33,580 bases of DNA from PUMD01 sp964599275 (GTDB taxonomy: Bacteria > Bacillota > Sulfobacillia > SLMV01): the NCBI GenBank assembly GCA_964599275.1, contig CAZRFK010000011.1, forward strand, positions 1-33,580. The letters run 5' to 3'. Below, in pieces: positions 24,847 to 32,871 of the stretch; position 1 is the stretch's first letter; each line of letters starts with the position of its first letter. The position numbers and the translations under genes are program-made. The notes beneath the pieces are model-generated. The model was given only the letters and a program-made list of their open reading frames with translations. It ran no database searches and was not told the origin of the DNA.

Positions 24847-26598
24847 CTATAAAATTGTGGCTTCTCCCCTATAGACAAGACCACGAAGGGGGTCAATCGT
24901 CACTTCCTCGCCCTCTTCCAACAGCTCGAGCGCATTCTCTGCTCCGACGATGACAGGCAAACCCAGTTCAAGGCCTACAATGGCACTCGGAGAGGTATAG
25001 CCTTCTTCCTCTGCAATCAGACCTGCAGCTCTGTGTAACCCTGAAACTATATCTTTGGTGGACTCCTGAACGACCACCACTGCGCCATCGGTGATCTTAT
25101 TCGCATCACCGGCATTACCTACTCTGACAACTTCTCCAGTTACCGGTCGCTTCCCAATTCCTGCACCCGATAATATTATTTCTCCCACTGTATGCACTCT
25201 AATGAGGTTCGTGGTACCTGAAACACCTACGGGAACACCCGCTGTAATGACGATCAGATCTCCCTGATTGACGTATCCTGAATCTACAGAAACCCGAATA
25301 GATTCTCTAAACATCTCATCCGCGGTGGCATCCTCTGGCTCATCAGACTTGACAGGATAAACCCCCCAGCTCAAGCACAGTCTGCGCAGCACTTGTTCCC
25401 TGGGAGTTACCGCGACAACAGGGGTCCTGGGCCGGAATTTGGCAACCATTCTCGCTGTGTACCCTGACTCAGTCGCTGTTACAATCGCATCTGCATTCAG
25501 CTTGTTGGCGATCTGGAAAGTAGAAAATCCAATGGCTTCTGTCACACTGGTCTCAGGATCCCAGTCCTGCTCAGACCTGGCCTTTTTTAATTGCTGCTCT
25601 GAACTTTTAGCAATCCGGGCCATGGTTTGAATTGCTTCAACTGGATATTTGCCCACCGCCGTTTCACCACTCAACATGACCGCGTCTGTACCATCAAAAA
25701 TGGCATTGGCCACGTCACTCGCTTCTGCCCTGGTCGGCCGGGGGTTGTCCGTCATGGATTCGAGCATCTGGGTGGCAGTAATCACCGGCTTACCTACCAG
25801 ATTGCATTCGGTTATCATTCTCTTTTGAACAAGGGGCACTTCCTCGGTAAGAATGTCCACTCCCAGGTCACCCCGGGCTACCATAAGTCCATCAGAAACC
25901 TCCAGAATATCCAGGAGGTTGTCAACGCCCTCCTGATTTTCCACTTTCGATATAATCGGAATATCTGAGTCATGTTCCTCCAGAAATTTCCTGATTTCCA
26001 AGACATCCTGGGCTTTTCGAACGAAAGAAGCAGCAATAAATTCAACATCCTGTTCGACCCCCAACAGGATATCTTCTCTGTCTTTGTCTGTCATCGATGG
26101 TAATGACAATGAAGCACCTGGAACGCTGACACTCTTTCTATCCTTAATTGTTCCGCTGTTTCTGACGACTGTTTTTACCTCTGTTCCGGTCACTTCATTG
26201 ACGGTAAGCTCGATCAGACCATCATCCAGAAGGATTCTGTCCTCTGGAGAGACATCTGCGGTGAAGTCTGAATGGGAAACAGTGGCTCGCTTCTGGTTTC
26301 CCATCACTTCTTCTGTCGTCAATACAAACTCCTGGCCCTGGGTCAGGTCCGCAGCGCCATCCGCTATCCGGCCGAGACGAATTTCAGGCCCTTTGGTGTC
26401 CAGTAAAATAGCTCCCGGTTGCTCAGATTGACTGTACACCTCTCTCAAATCTCGAATTCTGCGCAGGTGCTCTTCATGGTTCCCATGAGAAAAATTCAAC
26501 CGCGCAACATCCATCCCGTTTTCAACCATAAGCGCCAGGGTTTCTTCAGATTCACAGCCCGGTCCGATAGTACACACAATTTTGGTTTTTCTCAGCAT
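24847..26598 (-). CDS. pyk: Pyruvate kinase with C-terminal PEP-utiliser-like domain
   Basis: Converts phosphoenolpyruvate and ADP to pyruvate and ATP in the last step of glycolysis. The 583 residues match the Bacillus/Clostridium type (about 585), longer than the 470-residue E. coli enzymes. Visible motifs are TKIVCTIGPGCES (5-17), ARLNFSHGNHEEH (33-45), LDTKGPEIR near 68, FVRKAQDV, ISKVENQEGVDNL near 216, MVARGDLGVDI near 240, TATQMLESM near 276, RAEASDVANAIFDGTDAVMLSGETA near 292. The extra C-terminal domain (about 490-583) has EEGYTSPSAIVGLELGLPVIVG. That resembles the mobile phosphohistidine domain of PEP-utilising enzymes, with Pro where the His stands in TSHAA. ATG 26598 has AGGAGG 6 nt upstream. 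A single-gene unit. Confidence 0.96.
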   Translation of the reverse strand: MLRKTKIVCTIGPGCESEETLALMVENGMDVARLNFSHGNHEEHLRRIRDLREVYSQSEQPGAILLDTKGPEIRLGRIADGAADLTQGQEFVLTTEEVMGNQKRATVSHSDFTADVSPEDRILLDDGLIELTVNEVTGTEVKTVVRNSGTIKDRKSVSVPGASLSLPSMTDKDREDILLGVEQDVEFIAASFVRKAQDVLEIRKFLEEHDSDIPIISKVENQEGVDNLLDILEVSDGLMVARGDLGVDILTEEVPLVQKRMITECNLVGKPVITATQMLESMTDNPRPTRAEASDVANAIFDGTDAVMLSGETAVGKYPVEAIQTMARIAKSSEQQLKKARSEQDWDPETSVTEAIGFSTFQIANKLNADAIVTATESGYTARMVAKFRPRTPVVAVTPREQVLRRLCLSWGVYPVKSDEPEDATADEMFRESIRVSVDSGYVNQGDLIVITAGVPVGVSGTTNLIRVHTVGEIILSGAGIGKRPVTGEVVRVGNAGDANKITDGAVVVVQESTKDIVSGLHRAAGLIAEEEGYTSPSAIVGLELGLPVIVGAENALELLEEGEEVTIDPLRGLVYRGEATIL

Positions 26599-26639
26599 TT
26601 TGCCCCTCCTGTCCCAACACTGTCTTATTTTAATACAAT

Positions 26640-26656
26640 CTGACCCATCAGGTCAG
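26640..26656. promoter_or_regulatory. Inverted repeat in the pyruvate kinase promoter region
   Basis: CTGACC-catca-GGTCAG is a perfect 6-bp inverted repeat about 40 nt before the pyk start. On the minus strand a TAAAAT -10-like box follows downstream of it. It is a candidate operator; the regulator is unknown. Confidence 0.35.
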
Positions 26657-26854
26657 TTGCTGCGCCGGAGGTTACATAACTATTATTTAGCGTCCACCCT
26701 ACATCCTTTCCTGTCAAGGAAATACAGACCTCCAGTACATAATCCCCGTATGACTGAAATTGTCACACTCTTCCCTGAAAGCTACTAACCTGTTATTAAC
26801 TTTGCAAACCCCAGAAAAAAGAGAAGCATCGGCTGGTCTGAGCATTGAAAGAGG

Positions 26855-27150
26855 TTAAAAAGGATGCTTTGAGGCCATCTCCGAAGCTGCGCGCTTCCAC
26901 AACTGGGAACAGGCCAGTACGTTGGACTTGTCGACACTGTGTAAGATCCCGCATCGCTGTCGGCCTCTATTGAATCCTTGCTGGAGTATTCGTTCGATCT
27001 CACCCCGGCTGTAAGCCATGGTATCGTATGCGGTCGCCTCACTTTTTTAACCGACAGCTGACCTGCCCCGTAGTATAATCCCCCCCCCGTCAATTCGCGA
27101 ACTATCAAAATGTCGTTGCCCCGTTGAACCACTGATTCCATCAGCGGACT
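26855..27150 (-). pseudogene. leuB remnant, middle-to-C-terminal part
   Basis: The minus strand reads SPLMESVVQRGNDILIVRELTGG, plainly 3-isopropylmalate dehydrogenase (LeuB). After frameshifts it continues TMAYSRGEIERI and SVDKSNVLACSQLWKRA before a TAA at 26855. A frameshift lies after the G9 run (C9 on the plus strand, 27080-27088), where ELTGGIYFG would be expected. The remaining C-terminal third of LeuB is missing. The N-terminal counterpart lies directly beside it on the opposite strand. Non-functional. Confidence 0.85.
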
Positions 27151-27158
27151 GACATGAC

Positions 27159-27254
27159 GGTGCAGCGTCCATCGAACAACCCGGAGAGCCGCTCACCACT
27201 GAAGTGCTCAATGAGTTCTGCCGGGCCGATGCGATCTTGCTGGGAGCGGTCGCC
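27159..27254 (+). pseudogene. leuB remnant, N-terminal part, inverted
   Basis: The plus strand reads GAASIEQPGEPLTTEVL followed by FCRADAILLGAV, matching the LeuB segment around GGAAIDAxGxPLP...DAVLLGAV. It breaks off at a 36-nt hairpin (27255-27290). Its orientation is opposite to the rest of leuB at 26855-27150, so an inversion split the dead gene. Both ends of the fragment lack start or stop signals. Confidence 0.75.
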
Positions 27255-27290
27255 GAGCAGGGCAGCCATAACCTACCGGCTGCCCTGCTC
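27255..27290. repeat. 13-bp perfect hairpin (CAGGGCAGCC type)
   Basis: GAGCAGGGCAGCC and GGCTGCCCTGCTC form a perfect stem around a 10-nt loop. The arms share the core CAGGGCAGCC/GGCTGCCCTG with the hairpin at 29379-29415. It sits exactly at the end of the inverted leuB fragment. It could be a terminator or a small repeated palindrome. Confidence 0.7.
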
Positions 27291-27389
27291 ATGTACTTGT
27301 CTTTGTCATACGGCCGAACGCTAAAGTTTGAGCATCTGTCAGCTCAGCCCGCCGGAACGGACAATAGCAGTACCTTACTGCGCCTGACT

Positions 27390-28844
27390 TTATTCTTCAT
27401 CACCATTACAGTCCTGCCCTGTCTCTTCCTCGCTGACTTTCTGTATTATGCGATATCCGCTGGCGATGGCCCACGTGTCACCCTCATCATCAGTCAGAGC
27501 CTTCATCACCATGTCACGGCCGGTTGGGCTGATGCGGATGACATCCTCGGTAACCGCCTCGGCAATATAAGTCTTATCCTTCATACTGACAAACAGTTCG
27601 TCATCTGAGGTGTATAATTCAAAGCTGGCCCCTTCTCCGGATTTGTAAGATCCGGCAAACTTTTCCAGCTGCTCAGGTGAAGCATCGTATTCAGGGAGAT
27701 CAAACTGCGGGGTATCAGGGGGTAGCTGTTTCAGCGCATTGACCGCCCCCCGGCTCACCGAACGGGAGGGAACACCAGACAGGTTGGACAGGGTTGCTGC
27801 GGTAATATCATCCTCCACAGCCATCAAAACGTCTGCAGATACTCCCTTGATCCCGCCCCCGTGTCCCACGAGCGTCACACCGTGATAATCAGTCTGCACT
27901 GATAGGCCGTACCCATAGTGAGATTCTGCCGGATAGGGCGCCGAGACGTGGGGATGCATCATCTGCCTTATGCTCTCCTCTGAAGCAATGCGTTCGCCGT
28001 CCACCTCGCCCAGACATCGGTACACTTCGAGATATTTCAAGAGATCATTTACCGTAGACAGGAGTCTACCGGCCGCTTCCATGGCCGGAAATTCCCACCA
28101 GCCCGGGGAGTGGTAAATCATCTCCTTACCCTGCTTATCCTTTGAAGCATACAGTTTGGTGACCTTTGAGAACTCTTCCAACTTATCCGTCTGCAGTGTC
28201 GTGTGTTGCATGTCCAACGGTTCAAGAATGTTCTCCTGCAAAAACGACGAATACGACTGCTCAGAAGATCGCTCAATTACCGCTCCTAAAAGTCCATAAC
28301 CATCGTTGGAATAACTGAAACACTCGCCTGGAGCACCCAACAATTCAAAGTCGAGCTCCGCTATAAGGTCCATCAGTTCCTCATAAGTGTCAATGGCTTT
28401 CAGATCACTTACGTCATCTCTGAACTCCTCAACGCTGGGGTCATCCTCCATACTGCGGGCCATTGCGTGAAATAATGAAATCAGAGGTGGCATGCCGCTG
28501 GTGTGAGTCATGAGGTGATGCAGGGTAATTCCTTCAGTATCCGCATCACCCGGCAGCCGGAATTCAGGAAGCCATTTATTGACCGGATCCTCAACGCTGA
28601 GTACTCCCCGCTCCTGCAGCTGCATTACAGCCAGACAGGTAAACGACTTGGTTATGGAACCGATGCCGTACACGGTGTCGGGATCTGTGGGTATTTCTTC
28701 TGCCAGATCGCTGAATCCAACCCCCCCAGATTCCAGTATCTCTCCATCCCGGGCAACTCCGAAAGCCATTCCGGGTATCTGATTTGCAGCGACTACTTCG
28801 CTGGCATGGGTTTCAAATGCTTTTTTCCACGGGCATTCACTCAT
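27390..28844 (-). CDS. Serine beta-lactamase-like hydrolase
   Basis: Member of the class C beta-lactamase/penicillin-binding-protein-like serine hydrolases (esterases, D-amino peptidases, AmpH/EstB types). The active-site SxxK is Ser63-Ile-Thr-Lys66 in GIGSITKSFTC. The YxN motif is YSN in CFSYSNDGYGLLG (near 182), and the third motif is HGGG in LVGHGGGIKG (near 327). A C-terminal domain (about 395-484, GSYKSGEGASFELYTSDDELF) is the small barrel often found after such hydrolases. ATG 28844 has GAAAGGGG 6 nt upstream; GTG 28868 in frame lacks a site. There is no signal peptide, so it is probably cytoplasmic. The substrate cannot be deduced. It stands alone between the leuB remnants and ilvE. 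Confidence 0.88.
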   Translation of the reverse strand: MSECPWKKAFETHASEVVAANQIPGMAFGVARDGEILESGGVGFSDLAEEIPTDPDTVYGIGSITKSFTCLAVMQLQERGVLSVEDPVNKWLPEFRLPGDADTEGITLHHLMTHTSGMPPLISLFHAMARSMEDDPSVEEFRDDVSDLKAIDTYEELMDLIAELDFELLGAPGECFSYSNDGYGLLGAVIERSSEQSYSSFLQENILEPLDMQHTTLQTDKLEEFSKVTKLYASKDKQGKEMIYHSPGWWEFPAMEAAGRLLSTVNDLLKYLEVYRCLGEVDGERIASEESIRQMMHPHVSAPYPAESHYGYGLSVQTDYHGVTLVGHGGGIKGVSADVLMAVEDDITAATLSNLSGVPSRSVSRGAVNALKQLPPDTPQFDLPEYDASPEQLEKFAGSYKSGEGASFELYTSDDELFVSMKDKTYIAEAVTEDVIRISPTGRDMVMKALTDDEGDTWAIASGYRIIQKVSEEETGQDCNGDEE

Positions 28845-28868
28845 ACAGAACCCCTTTCCGTCCTCCAC

Positions 28869-29378
28869 AAATGCTGAGGGGAGACAGCGCTAACATCATT
28901 CAACTCTAATTCCCTGGGTTCAAAGCCTGGTCAACACATCGCTCCCCCTGCTTGCCTGAAACTAGTTTGCATACCGTAATAGTTCTTCAGTGCGAAGGAA
29001 TATCCTTCCTCTGCAGCCGGGGATCTCAAGATACAGGTCCGAGGCTTGTGCATTTCCTCGCAGTCGTTCAGACCAGAATATAAGTCACCGCAGAAACCTG
29101 ACAACAGAGTCCCGCTGATCATTGACCGCCCACGTTTTGCTGTTCAGGTATCCCAAAACATCAAGGCCTTTTACAATTTATCGGTCTGTCCGCTCTCAAA
29201 TGGAACCATCCTGCCTGATATTCGACTGAACACTCAGATGGCGACACCCACAGTTGTCTGGATGTTGAAAGTTGATAAATATGGCTCACTCAATTGTCTG
29301 ATGGAGTCAGGCTACATAAGTTGAGGGTGTCAAAAGACAGGATAGTGAAAAAAGTCAACAAACAGCAGCATCACCTGA
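28869..29378. other. Intergenic region between hydrolase and ilvE terminator hairpins
   Basis: About 500 nt without a recognisable gene. The longest plus-strand frame (92 codons from 29046) has no ribosome binding site and an unremarkable composition. No tRNA cloverleaf found. The hydrolase promoter should lie near 28870-28950 on the minus strand, but the boxes are weak. Confidence 0.4.
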
Positions 29379-29425
29379 ACAGGGCAGCCGTACGGAAAAA
29401 TGACGGCTGCCCTGTATTGTTCTTT
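29379..29425. terminator. Strong hairpin, 13-bp perfect stem
   Basis: ACAGGGCAGCCGT (29379-29391) pairs perfectly with ACGGCTGCCCTGT (29403-29415). On the plus strand ATTGTTCTTT follows, as in an intrinsic terminator. It is also downstream of ilvE on the minus strand, so it may act in both directions. The core is shared with the hairpin at 27255-27290. Confidence 0.65.
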
Positions 29426-29437
29426 CGGGTACAGATG

Positions 29438-29463
29438 GGTATCCTGATTCGTTCAGGGATACC
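29438..29463 (-). terminator. Hairpin immediately after the ilvE stop
   Basis: GGTATCC...GGATACC with inner CTGA/TCAG pairing (one bulge) starts directly after the ilvE stop codon. There is no T-tract, so it may protect the transcript 3' end or act with the larger hairpin at 29379-29415. Confidence 0.5.
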
Positions 29464-30546
29464 TTAATCCCCAGCAGATATTTCTTCAGTCCAACCAAAC
29501 CGGTCCTCGATTTTTCCCGTCTGAATTCCGGTCAGCTCATCGTAAATTTTCCCCGTCAGCTCACCAGTCTGTCCATCATTAATTTCCATGGTAATTCCAT
29601 CCCACAGAAGTTCACCTATGGGTGAAATAACTGCAGCGGTGCCTGTGCCAAATGCCTCCTGCAGGGTTCCCCTGGAATAAGCATCGGCAATCTCATTTAT
29701 GGCAATCCTCCGCTGTTTCACTGGCACACCCCAGTCTTTCAGCAGTTTGATAACTGAATCACGGGTGATACCGGCTAGAATGGTACCTTCCTCCAGCGGA
29801 GGAGTAACTACTTCATCGTCTATCCGGAAGAAAACGTTCATGGCTCCGACCTCTTCCACGTATTTACCCTGCTTCCCATCAAGCCAGAGCACCTGATCAC
29901 AGTCCATTTCCTTGGCCTCAGCCTCCGCCTTCAATCCCCGGGCGTAATTCCCCCCGGTTTTTGCCGCACCTGTTCCTCCCTCAACCGAACGTACGTGCTC
30001 AGTCTCCACATAAATCCGGGTGGGATCCAGGCCACCTTCGTAATAAGAACCCACGGGAGACATGATTATAATGAATTTGTACGCGGACGAAGGTTTCAGT
30101 CCCAGAAATGCTTCGGTGGCGATGACAAAAGGTCGGATATAAAGAGCAGTACCTTCAGCTGTTGGAATCCAGTCGCGGTCCACAGCGACGGTCTTTTTGA
30201 CAGCCTGCACGAACAGCTCTTCATTCAACATAGGCATACACATTCGTTCTGACGACTTATTCAGCCTCGCTGCATTGTCCTCCGGTCTGAAAAGCAGAGT
30301 CCGCCCATCCTGGCTGTTGTACGCTTTCATGCCCTCAAAGATGGTCTGCCCATAATGAAAGCAGGCGGCGGAGGGCTCAAGCTGCAGCGGTTGCAAAGGG
30401 ATGACTCGCGGGTTCTGCCAGCCACAATCAGCTTTATAGTCGGCGATAAACATGTGGTCAGTGAAAACATTTCCAAAGCCCAGATGCTCATCCGCAGGTC
30501 GGTTCTTACCCTCGTCAGTTTTTTGTACCTCGATTTCCCAGCTCAT
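29464..30546 (-). CDS. ilvE: Branched-chain amino acid aminotransferase (class IV PLP)
   Basis: Transaminates leucine, isoleucine and valine with 2-oxoglutarate. The 360-residue length and motifs match the long (BCAT-II, eukaryote/Bacillus-like) form: FHYGQTIFEGMKAY (63-76), RPEDNAARLNKSSERM (87-102), ALYIRPF (134-140), the PLP lysine Lys196 in GGTGAAKTGGNYARGL, QVLWLDG (218-224), and EEVGAMNVFF near 231. AAGGAGG lies 4 nt before ATG 30546. A strong hairpin lies in its leader, but I find no T-box motif (AGGGTGGnACCGCG). The leuB remnants about 2.3 kb away suggest that branched-chain synthesis genes once clustered here. Confidence 0.96.
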   Translation of the reverse strand: MSWEIEVQKTDEGKNRPADEHLGFGNVFTDHMFIADYKADCGWQNPRVIPLQPLQLEPSAACFHYGQTIFEGMKAYNSQDGRTLLFRPEDNAARLNKSSERMCMPMLNEELFVQAVKKTVAVDRDWIPTAEGTALYIRPFVIATEAFLGLKPSSAYKFIIIMSPVGSYYEGGLDPTRIYVETEHVRSVEGGTGAAKTGGNYARGLKAEAEAKEMDCDQVLWLDGKQGKYVEEVGAMNVFFRIDDEVVTPPLEEGTILAGITRDSVIKLLKDWGVPVKQRRIAINEIADAYSRGTLQEAFGTGTAAVISPIGELLWDGITMEINDGQTGELTGKIYDELTGIQTGKIEDRFGWTEEISAGD

Positions 30547-30632
30547 TTTTCCTCCTTATCCTGTCTCTTAACAAGACAACAGCTCTCTGCATCTGCCGTT
30601 AGTATTACCAAAACTTCCAATCCAGCAAATAC

Positions 30633-30677
30633 TGTCGGCAGGGAGATGGACCCCCGTCATGGGTGTCCCTGCTGACA
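30633..30677. promoter_or_regulatory. 45-nt near-perfect hairpin in the ilvE leader region
   Basis: TGTCGGCAGGGA (30633-30644) pairs with TCCCTGCTGACA (30666-30677), one G-T wobble on the plus strand, with ACCC/GGGT pairing inside. It lies about 90 nt upstream of the ilvE start. Without a T-run on the minus strand it is not an obvious attenuator; it could be an operator or a folded leader element. Confidence 0.5.
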
Positions 30678-31244
30678 CGATAATTTTCAATTACTCACAG
30701 GCTATGTTCCTCATCAGTTCCGGGTGCACTCATCAACTGAACAAAAACCCGGATAACACCTTTAACTCAGGTGCGGTGCAGCATTGTCGGAAGATGGCTA
30801 CTTCCTTCTACGAACCTTTCCAGCAAGTTATCAGTTTCTGCAGCTGCCATCTTTACCGGGCCTATCATGAGCCCATTGCTGTTGGGCACATTGTTTAAAC
30901 TTCTCGTTCAAGGTTAGTTTTACCTCCAAAAAGTCAGGATATTGTGAGGTTCACACCAGGCGGTGAAGAGGTCTCCGTTCCACAACATATTGAAACGTGC
31001 ACACGCAAAAACCTGTTTTCGGATGGCAGTCATATGAGCAGTCATTTCTGTGATTTATTGATCCGCTGACTGGTCAACAGCGCTGAATCTTACGGAAACA
31101 GACAATTCACAGTGAGCTTAGTAGTCCACTTTTCCTGCAGACCTCCACAGGCAAAAACGATGACTGTTCCTACTGAGAACACTTGTATTGCTTTGAGGGG
31201 TAGAAGGTATCTTTGAAGGGTGGGAGGTTTGCCTGGCTGCTTTC
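30678..31244. other. Gene-free stretch between ilvE leader and arsR tail
   Basis: Short frames on both strands lack ribosome binding sites. I looked for T-box, tRNA and transporter motifs and found none. The ilvE promoter presumably lies at its left side. Confidence 0.35.
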
Positions 31245-31272
31245 AAATTGTCCGCCGCGCGGCGGACAATTT
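31245..31272. terminator. 28-bp perfect palindrome
   Basis: The 14-nt arm AAATTGTCCGCCGC is followed directly by its exact reverse complement, with a GCGCGC centre and no spacer. On the minus strand it is preceded by AAAA and followed by TTTGAAAG, so the folded RNA would resemble an intrinsic terminator for arsM-arsR, though about 230 nt past the arsR stop. More GC-rich hairpins lie just upstream on that transcript (31331-31346 CCGGCG-ctca-CGCCGG; TCCGCC/GGCGCGGA near 31360-31390). Confidence 0.6.
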
Positions 31273-31500
31273 TGCTGTTGAGCTAATAGTGGATCTGTTG
31301 CCAACCCCTGTTCGTGACTTAAACCTTGAGCCGGCGCTCACGCCGGGCACACGCAATTCATCCGCCAGAAAAAAGAATTTGCAGGCGCGGACTTGTTGGC
31401 AGTTCAGTTTAAAAAGAACCGCGGAGTATTGACTGGGCACAACCCTTATTTGGCCATATACAATTGCGCAGCATCTGGTGCATAAAAGCAGCAGGGATGT

Positions 31501-31797
31501 TCAGCGATAAGCTTCGAGATTATCCATCAGATACCTCAGCCGCTGCAGGGCATCCTCATCCAGACAGTAACAGACACTCGGTCCCTCAATACGGCCCTTT
31601 ATCAACCCCACCTCTTTCAACTGCTTGAGATGCTGCGATACAGTTGACTGAGATATGGACAGCTGTTCGACAATACTGCCCACCATGCACTGTGAATCCT
31701 CTGGTTGTTCAGAAAGAATTTTCATTATCTTTACGCGATGGGGATTGCCCAGCGCCCTGCACAGCCCGGCAATCTCCATCACTTCATCATCATACAT
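31501..31797 (-). CDS. arsR: ArsR/SmtB-family metalloregulator
   Basis: A 98-residue winged-helix repressor, expected to bind its operator until arsenite displaces it. LCRALGNPHRVKIMKIL (12-28) and the recognition helix SQSTVSQHLKQLKEVGLIKGR (49-69) are typical of ArsR. The classical ELCVCDL metal site is absent. The cysteines present are Cys13, Cys37, Cys76 and Cys78 (VCYCLD in the wing), so the arsenic site must be built differently from E. coli ArsR. The ATG overlaps the arsM stop by 8 nt (ATGTATGA), so translation is coupled. The likely operator is the palindrome at 32600-32615, giving autoregulation of arsM-arsR. Confidence 0.88.
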   Translation of the reverse strand: MYDDEVMEIAGLCRALGNPHRVKIMKILSEQPEDSQCMVGSIVEQLSISQSTVSQHLKQLKEVGLIKGRIEGPSVCYCLDEDALQRLRYLMDNLEAYR

Positions 31798-32584
31798 GTT
31801 TCGCTGCAGCCTTTTTCGCTGAGATGCGGGCAGAATATATCACCTTGCTGAGATCAAATTCGTCTGACCAATCCTCAACAATGGCATCGCTGTCTTCCTC
31901 GGCGATAATGTTTATGTCAACTAAACCCGCCTGCCTCATGATATTGTGTGCCTGTTTAGTCGTCATTGCGCCCGTCACGCAGTTGCACTGCTCAGACAAA
32001 CGCTGTTTCATCTTCGGGGGCAGTTCCTTCCTTTTCAGGATATCACTAACGGCAACTCTGCCCCCCGGTTTGAGAACACGGAAAACCTCCGCAAACACCG
32101 CCTTCTTAGATGGAGACAGGTTAATTACGCAGTTTGAAATAACCACGTCAATTTCTTTGTCACCCACGGGAAGATGTTCTATCTCTCCCATACGGAAATC
32201 AACGTTATCGATATCGTTTTTTTCGGCTACTGCTCGGGCTTTTTGCAGCATCTCGGGAGTCATATCCACCCCGATGGCTTTTCCTTCAAGCCCAACTTGT
32301 TCAGCGGCCAAAAACACGTCAAAACCGGTTCCACAGCCCAGATCTAACACCGTTTGCCCCTCCTGCAGACTTGCTATGGCAGTGGGATTACCGCAGCCAA
32401 AACCCAGGAAGGCCTCCGCAACTGTATCTCTGAGTTCATTTTCAGAGTAACCGTGCAGTTCGGCCACCTGAACTTTGTCAGGGTCCACATCTTCGCAACA
32501 GTCAGCAGAAGGTGATGGGCCGCAGCAGCTGTTGTTTACCAGAGATTGCGCATAATGCTCTCTAATGGTCTGCTTGTCATCCAC
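31790..32584 (-). CDS. arsM: Arsenite S-adenosylmethionine methyltransferase
   Basis: Methylates arsenite using SAM, giving mono- to trimethylarsenicals. The 264-residue protein has SAM-binding motif I DLGCGTGFD (81-89), the acidic IGVDMTPEML (104-113), and the cysteines expected for As(III) binding: Cys64 in GFGCGNP, Cys152 in ISNCVINL, and Cys200/Cys202 in EQCNCVTGAM. There are extra N-terminal cysteines (NNSCCGPS, SADCCED), common in bacterial ArsM. The start is GTG 32584 with AAAGGGGG 6 nt upstream. It is the first gene of an operon with arsR, overlapping it by 8 nt. No arsenite efflux pump gene is in the window. Confidence 0.94.
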   Translation of the reverse strand: MDDKQTIREHYAQSLVNNSCCGPSPSADCCEDVDPDKVQVAELHGYSENELRDTVAEAFLGFGCGNPTAIASLQEGQTVLDLGCGTGFDVFLAAEQVGLEGKAIGVDMTPEMLQKARAVAEKNDIDNVDFRMGEIEHLPVGDKEIDVVISNCVINLSPSKKAVFAEVFRVLKPGGRVAVSDILKRKELPPKMKQRLSEQCNCVTGAMTTKQAHNIMRQAGLVDINIIAEEDSDAIVEDWSDEFDLSKVIYSARISAKKAAAKHV

Positions 32585-32599
32585 GAAAATCCCCCTTTC

Positions 32600-32615
32600 A
32601 TCGTAATATTACGAT
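32600..32615. promoter_or_regulatory. Perfect palindromic ArsR operator candidate
   Basis: ATCGTAATATTACGAT is a perfect 16-bp palindrome, 15 nt upstream of the arsM start codon. It contains the -10 box of the arsM promoter (TAATAT on the minus strand, 32606-32611). Occupation by ArsR would block RNA polymerase directly. Confidence 0.8.
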
Positions 32616-32634
32616 AAATACCCAGAAGCGTCAA
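32606..32634 (-). promoter_or_regulatory. arsM-arsR promoter
   Basis: On the minus strand TTGACG (32629-32634), a 17-nt spacer and TAATAT (32606-32611) form a good housekeeping promoter, overlapping the palindrome at 32600-32615. Confidence 0.8.
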
Positions 32635-32871
32635 CGCAGAGCGGTAATTCAGACAATTGCCGCTGTGATGGGTAGATCCACAGCAGTCTCCTGATGTTGG
32701 TCCATCAATCCTCACGATTGGATCTGACCTAAACCAGATCGCAACACCCAGATATAACTACTCACACCTATGCCAGGATGGGACGCAGCAGCCTCAGTTG
32801 TCATAGATGGAGGAATACTGTGCTTGTTGGAGAAAACGGTAAAAAGTATCCATGAAAAGGATGTGGGTTGA

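Noticed and set aside
28880..28960. tRNA-like GGTTCAAAGCC sequence
   Set aside because: Only a T-arm-like string; no acceptor or anticodon stems could be formed around it.
30547..30900. Possible T-box riboswitch upstream of ilvE
   Set aside because: I looked for the AGGGTGGnACCGCG core on the minus strand and did not find it.
31243..31440. Minus-strand 65-codon frame through the hairpin cluster
   Set aside because: Its translation is produced largely by palindromic GC-rich DNA and has no start signal; better read as non-coding.
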